In this document: piece after piece, positions 51,919 to 62,434 of the stretch
How the letters are laid out: every line of letters begins with the position of its first letter
How positions within the stretch are numbered: position 1 is the first letter of the stretch
Assembly: GCA_964342855.1 (NCBI GenBank)
Contig: CAYFIB010000006.1
Span: forward strand, 58,524 to 122,523
DNA from: JBCBJX01 sp964342855
GTDB taxonomy: Bacteria > Pseudomonadota > Alphaproteobacteria > Caulobacterales > Parvularculaceae
DNA length: 64,000 nucleotides
Direction of reading: 5' to 3'
Position numbers and translations under genes: made by a program
The notes under the pieces: model-generated
Database searches by the model: none
The model's input: the letters and a program-made list of their open reading frames with translations, nothing else
Told to the model about the DNA's origin: nothing

Positions 51919-51950
51919 GAGCCGCGCCTCCTGCTGATGATCGTCGCATT

Positions 51951-52862
51951 TTAGCCGCGCCCGGGAGCCGTCACAACGCTTTCACTTGATGCATCCGCGC
52001 GCTCAAACGCGGCTTCCACGGTTTCCTCGCCCGTCGGCGGCGTTCCGGCTTCCGCCTCATCGAGCCAGGAAAGGACGAGGCGCGCGCCTCCCCGCTCCCA
52101 GAGATTGAAGTGGCCGCCGCCATCAACCGTAACGAAGCGCTTTGGCTCGATCGCGGCGGCGTAAACGCGTCGGCCGAGGCGGTATTTCACCGTGCCGTCC
52201 CGATCGCCGTGGAGGATGAGGAGCGGCGCGTCGATGGTCGCGATGCGCTCCTCGGTGTCGAACTTGTCCTGAACGATCCACCGCATGGGAAGGACCGGGA
52301 CATGCGCCTTCGCCGCCCCCGGCAGGCTGGAGAACGGCGCCTCCAGAACAAGAGCGCTCACCGTTTCTTCGGCGGCGAGCCGCGAGGCGACGCCGGTGCC
52401 CATCGATAGACCGTAAACGAACGGCTGCTCGACGCCCGTCTCGGCGCGATAGACCGCGAGCGCGGCGCGCGCATCCGCCATCAACCCGTCTTTGGACGGC
52501 CTGCCGGTCGAAGCGCCGTAGCCGCGATAGACCGGCGCATAGACCGTGCGACCGGAGCGGTTTCGAAGCTCGTCTAGGCGGCGCGCGAGCTGACGGGTAA
52601 GACCGCCGTTTCCGTGAAAGTAGAGCACCGGACGCGGGCCGTCGTCAGCGCCCTCGAACACCCAGAGCTCGATGGTCTCGCCATCGACGGTCTCGATGAG
52701 GCGCGTGTCGATGCGCTCAAGGCCGATATCGGCGGGCGTGAAGGCGCCGCGGAACTGGCCGGGAAAGAGGTAGGTGCGCGAGCAGGCCGACAGACCCGCG
52801 ATCGCCGCCGCCCCGACGACCGCAATCAGAATTGAGATCGTCAGGCTGCGGCGGAGAGCCAT
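51951..52862 (-). CDS. Lipoprotein alpha/beta hydrolase (BEM46-like)
   Basis: 303 residues. Lipobox LSAC (Cys27). HGNGG, YRGYGASTG, the nucleophile elbow GLSMGTG (Ser153), LILHGDRDGTVKY with the acid and GGGHFNLW with the catalytic His give a full triad, BEM46/YfhR-like. It is 10 nt downstream of pntB on the same strand and could be in that transcript. Function unknown, probably an esterase facing the periplasm. Confidence 0.88.
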   Translation of the reverse strand: MALRRSLTISILIAVVGAAAIAGLSACSRTYLFPGQFRGAFTPADIGLERIDTRLIETVDGETIELWVFEGADDGPRPVLYFHGNGGLTRQLARRLDELRNRSGRTVYAPVYRGYGASTGRPSKDGLMADARAALAVYRAETGVEQPFVYGLSMGTGVASRLAAEETVSALVLEAPFSSLPGAAKAHVPVLPMRWIVQDKFDTEERIATIDAPLLILHGDRDGTVKYRLGRRVYAAAIEPKRFVTVDGGGHFNLWERGGARLVLSWLDEAEAGTPPTGEETVEAAFERADASSESVVTAPGRG

Positions 52863-52872
52863 GCGAGCGCGC

Positions 52873-54279
52873 CTATCCCATCGCCTTCACGATCTCTTCG
52901 CACATCTTCTTCGCGTCGCCGAAGAGCATCATCGTGTTGTCGCGGAAGAAGAGCTCGTTCTGCACGCCCGCATAGCCGGACGCCATGCCGCGCTTCACGA
53001 ACAGCACGGTGCCCGCGTTCTCCACATCGAGGATCGGCATGCCGTAAATGGGCGAGGTCTTGTCCGTCTTCGCGGCCGGGTTCGTCACGTCGTTCGCGCC
53101 GATGACGAAGGCGACGTCGGCCTGCGAGAACTCCGAGTTGATGTCTTCCAGCTCGAAAACCTCATCATACGGAACCTGCGCTTCGGCGAGGAGGACGTTC
53201 ATGTGCCCCGGCATGCGGCCCGCGACCGGGTGGATGGCGTACTTCACGTCGACGCCTTCCGCTTTCAGCATGTCGGCCATCTCGCGCAGGGCGTGCTGGG
53301 CCTGCGCGACGGCCATGCCGTAGCCCGGCACGATGATGACCTTGCCGGCGTTCTTCATGAGGAACGCCGCATCGTCCGCCGCGCCCTGCTTCACCGGACG
53401 CTCTTCCGCCGCGCCGCCTGCGGGGCCTGCATCCTCGCCGCCGAAGCCGCCGAGAATGACGGAGACGAAGGACCGATTCATGCCCTTGCACATGATGTAG
53501 GAGAGGATCGCGCCCGAGGAGCCGACAAGCGCCCCAGTGATGATGAGCGCCATGTTCTCCAGCGTGAAGCCGATGCCCGCCGCCGCCCAGCCGGAATAGG
53601 AGTTCAGCATGGAGACGACCACCGGCATGTCGGCGCCGCCGATGGGAATGATGAGCAGGAAGCCGAGCGCGAAGGCGATGAGCGTGAGCGCGAAGAACAG
53701 CGGGATGCCCTGATTACCGAGGCTGAGCAGCACGACGAGTCCCAGCACCGCCCCGCCGAGCGCGAGGTTGATGGCGTGGCGCATGGGCAGAATGATCGGC
53801 TTGCCGGACATGCGCCCGTCGAGCTTCAGGAAGGCGATGATGGAGCCGGAAAACGTGATCGCGCCGATGGCGACGCCGAGGCTCATCTCGATGATCGACT
53901 GGACGTGGATGTGCCCGGGCTCGCCGACGCCGTAGGCCGCGGGCGCGAGGAACGCCGCCCACGCGATGAGCACGGCGGCGAGGCCGACGAGGGAGTGGAA
54001 GAAGGCGACGAGCTGCGGCATCGACGTCATGGCGACGCGCCGCGCGATCAGCGCGCCGAGACCGCCGCCCGCGGCGACCGCCGCGATGATCGGCACCCAG
54101 ACGGTGATGAAGCCCTGACGCTCCAGAACGGTCAGCGTCGTCAGGACCGCGAGGCCCATGCCGATCATGCCGAAACGGTTGCCCGCCTGCGAGGTCGCGG
54201 GCGACGACAACCCGCGAAGCGCGAGGATGAAAAGAACGCCGGAGACGACGTAGAGGGAGGCTGCGAGCGACGGGTTCAT
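52873..54279 (-). CDS. pntB: NAD(P) transhydrogenase subunit beta
   Basis: 468 residues. Nine hydrophobic helices (about 1-260) then the NADP-binding domain III: KVIIVPGYGMAVAQAQHALREMADML, VKYAIHPVAGRMPGHMNVLLAEAQVPYDE, GANDVTNPAA and GYAGVQNELFF. It couples hydride transfer from NADH to NADP+ with proton import. It follows pntAB by 9 nt, in the order pntAA-pntAB-pntB. Confidence 0.96.
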   Translation of the reverse strand: MNPSLAASLYVVSGVLFILALRGLSSPATSQAGNRFGMIGMGLAVLTTLTVLERQGFITVWVPIIAAVAAGGGLGALIARRVAMTSMPQLVAFFHSLVGLAAVLIAWAAFLAPAAYGVGEPGHIHVQSIIEMSLGVAIGAITFSGSIIAFLKLDGRMSGKPIILPMRHAINLALGGAVLGLVVLLSLGNQGIPLFFALTLIAFALGFLLIIPIGGADMPVVVSMLNSYSGWAAAGIGFTLENMALIITGALVGSSGAILSYIMCKGMNRSFVSVILGGFGGEDAGPAGGAAEERPVKQGAADDAAFLMKNAGKVIIVPGYGMAVAQAQHALREMADMLKAEGVDVKYAIHPVAGRMPGHMNVLLAEAQVPYDEVFELEDINSEFSQADVAFVIGANDVTNPAAKTDKTSPIYGMPILDVENAGTVLFVKRGMASGYAGVQNELFFRDNTMMLFGDAKKMCEEIVKAMG

Positions 54280-54288
54280 CGGTTCACC

Positions 54289-54774
54289 TCACCGTTCTTT
54301 TTTCTTGTACATGGCGAGCATCCTCTGCGTGACGAGGAAGCCGCCGAAGATGTTGACGCTTGCGAGCGCCACGGCCGCGACGCCGAGCCATTTCGACCAG
54401 CCGCCCATGGGCGATTGCGAGATGTCCGCGCCGACGGCGATCAGCGCGCCGACGACGACCACGGAGGAGACGGCGTTGGTGACGGACATGAGCGGCGTGT
54501 GCAACGCGGGCGTCACCGACCAGACGACGTAGTAGCCGACGAAAATGGCGAGCACGAAGATCGTCGCAAGGAAGACGAATTCCGAAATGCCGCTCGCCTC
54601 GGCCGCCTGATAAAGACGCTCGGAGAGCGCCAGCGCGTTCGTTGACGCATCGGCGAGTTGCTGGGAGGCGGCTTCGGCCTGCTCGGCGGCGTCGGCGAGT
54701 TGCTCGGCGGCGGTCTTCGCCGCTTCCGCGGTCTCCTCGGTCGTTTCTTCCGGCGGGGTGTCCTGGAACAGCAT
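54289..54774 (-). CDS. pntAB: NAD(P) transhydrogenase alpha-2 (membrane) subunit with N-terminal extension
   Basis: 161 residues. Residues about 65-155 are the normal three- to four-helix membrane part of the split alpha subunit (FVGYYVVWSVTPALHTPLMSVTNAVSS, LASVNIFGGFLVTQRML). An extra N-terminal segment of about 60 residues is Ala/Glu-rich helix (AEAAKTAAEQLADAAEQAEA), beyond the usual length. Placed between pntAA and pntB. Confidence 0.92.
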   Translation of the reverse strand: MLFQDTPPEETTEETAEAAKTAAEQLADAAEQAEAASQQLADASTNALALSERLYQAAEASGISEFVFLATIFVLAIFVGYYVVWSVTPALHTPLMSVTNAVSSVVVVGALIAVGADISQSPMGGWSKWLGVAAVALASVNIFGGFLVTQRMLAMYKKKER

Positions 54775-54803
54775 GGGCCGTCCTTTCCCTTTGAAGCGGT
54801 GGA

Positions 54804-56027
54804 TTATTCGTCAGCAGCCGGCGCATCGACGCCGTCTTCGTTCGCGGGTTTGGGCGCAGGCTCGGGCGCGGGCTCAGGTTCTGGCGCAGGCTCCTCGGCG
54901 GGCGCGTCCGCGAAGCGCGGGTGAACGATCTTCCCGTCGCGCGTCAGGCCGACGCCCTTCACGATCTCATCGTCCCAGTCGATGGCGAGCGCGCTGTCGG
55001 CGACGATGAGCTGCACGAAATTGAGAAGGTTCTTCGCGTAAAGCGCCGAGGCGTTCGCCGGCAACCGGCCCGGAACGTTCCGATGGCCGATGATCTTGAC
55101 GCCATGCGCCTCAACGATTTCGCCGGGACGCGCCAGCTCGCAGTTGCCGCCCTGCTCGACCGCGAGATCGACGACGACGGAGCCCGCGGGCATGCCCTTC
55201 ACCATCTCTTCAGTGATGAGTACCGGCGCCTTGCGGCCCGGAATGAGCGCGGTGAGGATGACGAGGTTCTGTTTCTTCAGATGCTCCGTCACGTGCTCGC
55301 GCTGACGGCGCTGGAAGTCCTCGCCCATTTCCTTGGCGTAACCGCCTTCGGTCTCGGCGGCTTTCATCGCCTCCTCGTCGACGGAGACGAACGTCGCGCC
55401 GAGGCTTTCGACCTGTTCTTTGGCCGCATACCGAACATCCGTCGCCGACACGATGGCGCCGAGGCGGCGCGCCGTCGCGATCGCCTGAAGTCCGGCGACG
55501 CCCGCGCCCATGACGAAGCAGCGCGCGGCGGGAACCGTGCCGGCGGCGGTCATCATCATCGGCATGGCCGCGCCGAGGGTCGCCGCGCCGTCGATCACCG
55601 CCTTGTAGCCTGCAAGGTTCGATTGCGAGGAGAGAACGTCCATGGACTGGGCGCGGGTGATGCGCGGCATCAATTCCATGGCGAAGGCGTCGATCCCGCC
55701 GTCCGCGTACGCTTTCAGGCCGTCAGCGTCGTTGAAGGCGTCGAGGGTCGCGATGAGCTTCGCGCCGGACTTCATCAGGGCGCGTTCGTCCGCGCTCGGC
55801 GCGCGCACCTTCAGAACAACGTCCGCGCCGTCGAACGCTTCTCGCGCGCTGGAGACGATGGTCGCGCCCGCATCGGCGTAGATGGCGTCGCTGATCGACG
55901 CGGCGGCGCCGGCGCCCGCTTCGATGACGACGTCGAAGCCGAGGCCTTTCAGCTTCTTCACGGTCTCCGGCGAGGCGGCGACGCGGGTTTCACCGTCGCG
56001 GGTTTCGGCAGGTACGGCGAGTTTCAT
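54804..56027 (-). CDS. pntAA: NAD(P) transhydrogenase alpha-1 subunit with Pro/Glu/Ala tail
   Basis: 407 residues. The alanine-dehydrogenase-like domain I: AVPAETRDGETRVAASPETV, SSQSNLAGYKAVIDGA, VMGAGVAGLQAIATARRLGAIVSATDVR, GSVVVDLAVEQGGNCE. It binds NADH. After HPRFADA (about residue 375) a 32-residue tail of alternating Ala, Pro, Glu ends the protein, absent from most split-alpha forms. Start ATG 56027. It is downstream of the aa3 subunit IV gene. Confidence 0.94.
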   Translation of the reverse strand: MKLAVPAETRDGETRVAASPETVKKLKGLGFDVVIEAGAGAAASISDAIYADAGATIVSSAREAFDGADVVLKVRAPSADERALMKSGAKLIATLDAFNDADGLKAYADGGIDAFAMELMPRITRAQSMDVLSSQSNLAGYKAVIDGAATLGAAMPMMMTAAGTVPAARCFVMGAGVAGLQAIATARRLGAIVSATDVRYAAKEQVESLGATFVSVDEEAMKAAETEGGYAKEMGEDFQRRQREHVTEHLKKQNLVILTALIPGRKAPVLITEEMVKGMPAGSVVVDLAVEQGGNCELARPGEIVEAHGVKIIGHRNVPGRLPANASALYAKNLLNFVQLIVADSALAIDWDDEIVKGVGLTRDGKIVHPRFADAPAEEPAPEPEPAPEPAPKPANEDGVDAPAADE

Positions 56028-56108
56028 CAGCGTGCTCCGAGAGATCGGTCGAACAGGAGAGGACGCGCGGGCGCGCCGCGGCGTGCGCGGCGGCGACCGG
56101 CGTCGCGC

Positions 56109-56342
56109 TTAGTGTTCGGCGGGGAAAAAGGCGCGCGCGACGAAGAAAGAGAGAACGAACAGGAAGATCGCGGCGGCGAGCGAACCGACGACGCCGGAGC
56201 CGGTCAGAAGCCCCGTCACCAGACCGGTAATGCCTAAACAGCCCGGAATGCCGATGAATTTCGCGACGTCCATCGCCTTACGAAAGGTTTTTTCCTGCTC
56301 GGCGATTTCCATGTCGCCGCGGTGGTAAGCGGTCTCGGCCAT
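56109..56342 (-). CDS. aa3-type cytochrome c oxidase subunit IV
   Basis: 77 residues with the family helix: EKTFRKAMDVAKFIGIPGCLGITGLVTGLL, a two-helix membrane protein of the COX_aa3_subIV type, which in alphaproteobacteria is often found beside the pnt genes rather than the main cox operon. It lies 81 nt upstream of pntAA on the same strand. Role in oxidase structure is known from the family but its need is unclear. Confidence 0.88.
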   Translation of the reverse strand: MAETAYHRGDMEIAEQEKTFRKAMDVAKFIGIPGCLGITGLVTGLLTGSGVVGSLAAAIFLFVLSFFVARAFFPAEH

Positions 56343-56483
56343 TGTTCACCTCATTGGTTTGGCGGGGTTTTCGCCCATGCCGGGCCGACCGGCAAGGGTG
56401 AAGAACGTGCGTTGCAACTGGCTCGCAAACACCAGCCGTCCTGGGCGGAAACGGTCATTCGCAAGCGTCGGAGATCGATCGCG

Positions 56484-57497
56484 TCAGAACCCCACGCGTA
56501 CCGGCCAGGTCGAGAACAGCGCCCGCAGGGCGCTGATGAACGCGATGGGCTGGTCCATCATCAGGTGGTGATGGGCGTCCGGCAGCACGATGATCGGCGA
56601 GCGCCCGCCGGTCATCTTCCGCACGTGGTCGAGCCATTCCTGCTCGCAGAACTTTGACTTCTCGCCGTAGATGAAGGCGAGCGGACAACGGGCGGCGAGC
56701 AGCAGGTCACGCTCGTAATGGATGTCGAAATTCGAGCCCATGGCCGGGTCGAATTTCCACGCCCACCCTTGCGTCCCGTCGTCGTCGGTCGCCGAGGTGA
56801 GACCGGTGCGCGCGATGTGATCGGCGAGAAACGCGTTCGCGCAGGGCTGGTTCGGCAGAAACCGGAACCGCGCGATGGGTTCTTCCAGCGTCGGATAGAC
56901 CCGGTTCGGTCGGATCGGTTTCGGCTCCTCGCCTTCCTTGCGGGGCTCCGTAATGTTGTAGCCTTCATCCGGGTCCGGCACGCGGATGGGGCTGTCGACG
57001 ACCACCGCGCCCTTGAGGCGCTCCCCCGCCTGCTCGACGCAGGCGAGCGTGACATAGCCGCCGAAGGAATGGCCGACGACCATCGGCCGCCCCGCCTCAT
57101 AGAGCCCGGCGGCCTCCGCGACGGCGAAGACCTCCTCGACCAGAAGAGACATGGAATAGCGCTCGCGGCGCCCGGAATCGCCGAGGCCGCCCAAGTCCAT
57201 GGCGACGACGCGGTGGTCCTTGGAGAAAAACGGCGCGAACGGCGTCCACCATTGCGCGTGCGCGCGGCCGCCGTGAATGAACAGCATGCCCGGCGCACCG
57301 CGTTTCCCCCAGGCGAGATAGTTGATCGGCGTTCCCTCGACATCGACGCTCGCCTGCTCCGGCGCCTCCGCGAGCGCCGCCTCGAACCAGTCCGGCGCGG
57401 GCGGCTTCTTGCCGGCGAAGTCGGCGATCGGACGGATCGGCGGATCTTCCGGCTTGTCGTCTTTGGATTTCTTCGGAGCGGACGCGTCGGCGCTCAT
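56484..57497 (-). CDS. Alpha/beta hydrolase with buried ribosome binding site
   Basis: 337 residues from ATG 57497. A disordered Lys/Asp/Pro N-terminus (about 1-35), then FIHGGRAHAQWW, AMDLGGLGDSG, the nucleophile elbow VVGHSFGGY (Ser144), a long insertion (about 165-230) and GEKSKFCEQEWL with PDAHHHLMMDQP near the end holding the His. Typical of epoxide-hydrolase-like enzymes, substrate unknown. The ribosome binding site GGAGG is within the 3' arm of a 12-bp hairpin (57505-57534), so translation may be controlled. Confidence 0.88.
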   Translation of the reverse strand: MSADASAPKKSKDDKPEDPPIRPIADFAGKKPPAPDWFEAALAEAPEQASVDVEGTPINYLAWGKRGAPGMLFIHGGRAHAQWWTPFAPFFSKDHRVVAMDLGGLGDSGRRERYSMSLLVEEVFAVAEAAGLYEAGRPMVVGHSFGGYVTLACVEQAGERLKGAVVVDSPIRVPDPDEGYNITEPRKEGEEPKPIRPNRVYPTLEEPIARFRFLPNQPCANAFLADHIARTGLTSATDDDGTQGWAWKFDPAMGSNFDIHYERDLLLAARCPLAFIYGEKSKFCEQEWLDHVRKMTGGRSPIIVLPDAHHHLMMDQPIAFISALRALFSTWPVRVGF

Positions 57498-57504
57498 GCA
57501 AAAT

Positions 57505-57534
57505 GCCTCCGGGATCAGGCGCGATCCCGGAGGC
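57505..57534 (-). promoter_or_regulatory. Hairpin sequestering the ribosome binding site of the downstream hydrolase
   Basis: On the minus strand GCCTCCGGGATC pairs perfectly with GATCCCGGAGGC over 12 bp with a 6-nt loop. The 3' arm contains GGAGG, 8 nt before the ATG at 57497, so it would be hidden when the hairpin forms. The same stem is followed by ATTTTGC, so it could also act as a weak terminator for the upstream gene at 57571-57876. A dual attenuator or thermosensor-like switch is possible. Confidence 0.6.
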
Positions 57535-57570
57535 TTGCCATGACCTTACGGTCGAGAAAAGCCGGACGGC

Positions 57571-57876
57571 TTAGTTCTCGGTGTCGTCGCCTTCTTCTTC
57601 CTCAGAAAGCTCCGCCTCGACAGCCTCAAGAGCGGCTTCCGCTTCCGCAGCAGCTTCAGCGGCGGCTTCTTCAGCGGCGGCGACGGCCTCGGCGACCGCC
57701 GCGTCGACTTTCTCGTTGACTTCCTCTTCCGAGAACTCGCCGCAGGCGGCTTCGGCGGATTCTTCAGAAATCAGCGGCAGCGGCGACCAGTCGCCAGTGT
57801 AGCGCATGGTGGCGAACGACGTGCCGCCGACGAACGCGGCGAGCAGCAGGATGATGACGAAGATAAACTGTCCCAT
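57571..57876 (-). CDS. Hypothetical single-TM protein with acidic Ala/Glu-rich tail
   Basis: 101 residues. One TM helix (residues 4-22, FIFVIILLLAAFVGGTSFA), then a short loop and a long highly acidic Ala/Glu helix (AVAEAVAAAEEAAAEAAAEAEAA) to the C-terminus. No family recognised; could be a membrane-anchored coiled-coil. Start by ATG 57876 with GGAGGGG upstream. The next gene downstream begins behind the hairpin at 57505-57534. Confidence 0.75.
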   Translation of the reverse strand: MGQFIFVIILLLAAFVGGTSFATMRYTGDWSPLPLISEESAEAACGEFSEEEVNEKVDAAVAEAVAAAEEAAAEAAAEAEAALEAVEAELSEEEEGDDTEN

Positions 57877-57970
57877 GGAAACCCCTCCAGTTGATCAGAC
57901 GGGCCGCGTATACCGTTTGTTAACGTTTCGCGCCACCGCTGCGGCGCAATATTCCGCATCTGCGGAACCT

Positions 57971-59344
57971 TCAGTCGGCTTGGGGAACCTTGGCGGCGGC
58001 GAGCGCGGCGGACTGTCGGTCGGAAAGGCGCTCGAGGCTGACCCCGTCGATCTCGGCCTCGAAAAGGCTATGGAAGTTCAGTTCGGCGTCGAGATGCAGG
58101 AACACCGAACCAAGCCCGATGGCGGCGCGGTCCATGAGGACGAACTCGCGGGGGATCTTCACGGGCCCGTATTTCTTCAGCCGCTCTCGCACCTCGAACG
58201 CCTCGCGGCGCCCGTACTCGGCGGGCGAGACGCCGTCCGCGACCGTCCGCGTCCGATCATCCAGGATCGGCCCGTAAATGAAGCGCGCCCAGAGATTGAG
58301 CGTGTCGACGAGCTCCTCCGACAGTCCCTTGAAGCCCCAGACTTCATAAGCGGCGACCTGGGCCGCGCGGTCGTCCGTGAGGAGCGCGCGGTAAAGCTCG
58401 ACGACGCCGAGAACGAACCGCGGCGGAAACACGCGCACGCAGCCGAAATCGAGGAGGTTCACGGAGAGGTCGTCCGCCCGCACGGAATAGTTTCCAAGAT
58501 GCGGGTCGCCGTGAATGACGCCGTGCGTCGCGAACGGTCGCCACCAAGCGTGGAAGAGGTTCGTCGCGATCGCGTTGCGTTCGCCTTGCGCATGCTCCTT
58601 GAATGCGAGGAGTTTCTCGCCGGCGATCCACGTCATGGAGAGAAGACGCCCCGTGGAGAGGTCCGTCACGGGCTCGGGCACGTGGACGCTTGGCGTGTCG
58701 GCGAGGATCGACCGGTAAAGCGCCATGTGCGCGGCCTCGCGCTCGTAATCGAGCTCCTCGCGAAGGCGGGCCGTCAGTTCTTCATAGACCGCGGACGTAT
58801 CGATCGCCGGTTCGATCCGTTTGAAGATCGACAGAGCGAGCTTCAGTTGCTCGAGGTCGGCGTCAATGGCGGAGCGCATGTCCGGGTACTGCAGTTTGCA
58901 GGCGAGCGGGCGACCGTCTGAATGCATCGCGCGATGGACCTGACCGAGGGAAGCGGCGGCCGCCGCCGCGAGATCGAACTCCGCGAATTTCTCGCGCCAG
59001 TCCGCGCCCAGCTCGCCCGCCATGCGGCGGCGCACGAAGCCCGGCCCCATGGGCGGCGCTTCGCTCTGCAGGCTGGACAGCTCCTCGGCGAATTCCGGCG
59101 GCAACAGGTCCGGCACCGTCGCCATGATCTGCGCCGCTTTCATGAGCGGCCCCTTGAGGCCGCCGAGCGCCGCCTTGATCGCTTCGGCGTCGCGCCGGTT
59201 CAGGCTGGACGCGTCGCCGCCGGTCACCGCGCCGACCAACCGGCGCGCCGCGACGCCCGCCGCCGCGCCGCCAAGCCCCGCGCCGACGCTCGCATAGCGG
59301 CCGAACCGGCCCGCGAAACGACTTCTGTCTTCATTGGCGGCCAT
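57971..59344 (-). CDS. ABC1/UbiB-family kinase-like protein
   Basis: 457 residues. ABC1 fold: KAAQIMATVPDLLPPEFAEELSSLQ (the KxGQ motif is KAAQ), ASLGQVHRA, ACKLQYPDM, HGDPHLGNYS and NLLDFGCVRVF. UbiB/COQ8-like proteins support ubiquinone synthesis, but many ABC1 proteins have other roles, and no other ubi genes are adjacent. GxxG near the start: GLGGAAAGVAARR. It is monocistronic. Confidence 0.88.
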   Translation of the reverse strand: MAANEDRSRFAGRFGRYASVGAGLGGAAAGVAARRLVGAVTGGDASSLNRRDAEAIKAALGGLKGPLMKAAQIMATVPDLLPPEFAEELSSLQSEAPPMGPGFVRRRMAGELGADWREKFAEFDLAAAAAASLGQVHRAMHSDGRPLACKLQYPDMRSAIDADLEQLKLALSIFKRIEPAIDTSAVYEELTARLREELDYEREAAHMALYRSILADTPSVHVPEPVTDLSTGRLLSMTWIAGEKLLAFKEHAQGERNAIATNLFHAWWRPFATHGVIHGDPHLGNYSVRADDLSVNLLDFGCVRVFPPRFVLGVVELYRALLTDDRAAQVAAYEVWGFKGLSEELVDTLNLWARFIYGPILDDRTRTVADGVSPAEYGRREAFEVRERLKKYGPVKIPREFVLMDRAAIGLGSVFLHLDAELNFHSLFEAEIDGVSLERLSDRQSAALAAAKVPQAD

Positions 59345-59479
59345 GCCCGCGCCTCCTCGCTTCGCCCTTAAGTGCGCCGCGCCGCGCCGCCGACAAGCGC
59401 GCGAAAGGGCGCAGTTACGGGCCTGTCCCGAAACGGGGCTGATAAACGTGGCTTTAAGAGGCCTTGGGCAGGATGGCGC

Positions 59480-60973
<1,494 letters not shown>

Positions 60974-61038
60974 GGCTTTCGCTCGCCGTCCGCCCGCTCC
61001 CGCGTTAACCTTTCCCCCTGAACCGGGGAGTGCGGGCG

Positions 61039-61974
61039 ATGCGGCTGTTTCTGGCGTTTCTTCTTCTAGTGATCGGCGGAGCCGCTTGGTGGCTCCTCCT
61101 CGACTCGCGACCTCCGGCGTCCGCCGAGGGTGAATTCGATATCGTCGCCTACAGGGCGCTTGTCGAAAACGACCGTCGGCTTCCGGAGAAGATCGCCGTT
61201 GAGACGGTCGGCGAGGATTTCGGCCCTGCCTATGGGGTCGAAACGATGGGCGGGCTCGGCGAATTCGAGATCGCTTTCACCGCCTTCCAGATCGTCTCGG
61301 ACGCGGGCGACATCGTCATTGGCGGCGCGGTCGATGCGGCGGGCGCGGAAGCGACGCGCCGTTCCGAGGACGGCGCGTTCGACCCCCTCGCCTATGCGCG
61401 CCTTCTCGAGGCGATGTCGGACGCCGAGCAGGTCTTCATCACTCACGCCCATTACGATCATACCGGCGCGATCCTCGCGAACCCGCAGCCGCGCGCCCTC
61501 GCCGGTAAGCTCCGTCTGACGGCGCCGCAGATCGCGGAAATGACGCGCACGGCCGAAGGCGGCGAGCTGCCGCGCGGGTTCGGACGCCTGCGCGCCGCCG
61601 AGTTCGACGGCCCGACCCGCGTCGCGCCGGGCGTGGTCGTCGTTCCGACCCCGGGGCACACGGAGGGAAGCCTCTCTTTTTACGTGAAGCGCGCCGATGG
61701 CGTGGAGCTGCTGCTCATCGGCGACATCGCGTGGGCCTATTCCAACATCACGCGCCTGCGCACGCGACCGCGGCTCATACAATACCTGATCCCCGACTGG
61801 AGCGAAGACCGCGCCGCCATCCTCCGACAGATCCGCGCGTTGCATGAGCTGCGTCTCGCCGAGCCGGGGCTCGTCATCATTCCGTCCCATGACGCGGCTT
61901 ATTTGCGCGGGCTGGAGAAACAGGGGCTTCTTTCTGCGACGTTCAAACCGGCCTACAGCCGACCCAGGCGCTAG
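61039..61974 (+). CDS. MBL-fold metallo-hydrolase, membrane-anchored
   Basis: 311 residues from ATG 61039, with GGGGAG 8 nt upstream; GTG 61030 is an alternative. Hydrophobic N-terminal anchor (residues 2-22), then the zinc motif His136-x-His138-x-Asp140-His141 in THAHYDHTG, TPGHTEGSLSFY, LLIGDIAW and IPSHDAAY for the other ligands. Substrate unknown. Transcribed in the direction of the sigma-54 regulator and 65 nt after it. Confidence 0.87.
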   Translation: MRLFLAFLLLVIGGAAWWLLLDSRPPASAEGEFDIVAYRALVENDRRLPEKIAVETVGEDFGPAYGVETMGGLGEFEIAFTAFQIVSDAGDIVIGGAVDAAGAEATRRSEDGAFDPLAYARLLEAMSDAEQVFITHAHYDHTGAILANPQPRALAGKLRLTAPQIAEMTRTAEGGELPRGFGRLRAAEFDGPTRVAPGVVVVPTPGHTEGSLSFYVKRADGVELLLIGDIAWAYSNITRLRTRPRLIQYLIPDWSEDRAAILRQIRALHELRLAEPGLVIIPSHDAAYLRGLEKQGLLSATFKPAYSRPRR

Positions 61975-61987
61975 TCCTTTAATCTTG

Positions 61988-62434
61988 CTATTCCTCTATA
62001 ACAGGCCGCACGAACAATGCTCCCGCGATATTCTCACAAAATATGTTGATGCGAGTCGCTGCAGGTGAACCCGCCAGCAGTTGCAGCGGCTTGATCGGAC
62101 ACAGAGCCATTTTTTCACCGTACGGAATGATAGATGAGTGGTCAGAAAGACCTTTCTGAACCGCATCGGAAAGGCCTTCATCAAATTGTCGAAGCTCGTG
62201 AGCAGCGATGATATACGCATCGAACAAGCGATTGTTCTGATGATCGTCCCACCAGATTTTGGTGAAGTAAACGAGATGTTCGCCATCCGAGACGCGAGCA
62301 AATCCTTCGATTGGACCATCGTAAAAATCTAAAACAAGAAAGGCTGCGAATGGTGACTTTGCGCACGCAATTCCGCCTCCGAATTCGGCACTTCCAGGGA
62401 ATAGATTCTTCAACTTCATTATCTTAACATTCAT
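61988..62434 (-). CDS. Hypothetical protein of low GC content
   Basis: 148 residues, unrecognised; start ATG 62434 (overlapping the upstream small ORF by 11 nt) or ATG 62419. FAAFLVLDFYDGPIEGFARVSDGEHLVYFTKIWWDDHQNNRLFDAY is a beta-rich region with Trp and Tyr; no signal peptide. Base composition is distinctly AT-rich compared with the window, suggesting transfer. Next to it at 62424-62651 is another small AT-rich ORF. Confidence 0.65.
   Translation of the reverse strand: MNVKIMKLKNLFPGSAEFGGGIACAKSPFAAFLVLDFYDGPIEGFARVSDGEHLVYFTKIWWDDHQNNRLFDAYIIAAHELRQFDEGLSDAVQKGLSDHSSIIPYGEKMALCPIKPLQLLAGSPAATRINIFCENIAGALFVRPVIEE

Noticed and set aside
52774..54645. Open frame of 623 codons on the plus strand across pntB and pntAB
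   Set aside because: Asp/Arg/Glu/His-rich low-complexity translation antisense to two clear genes.
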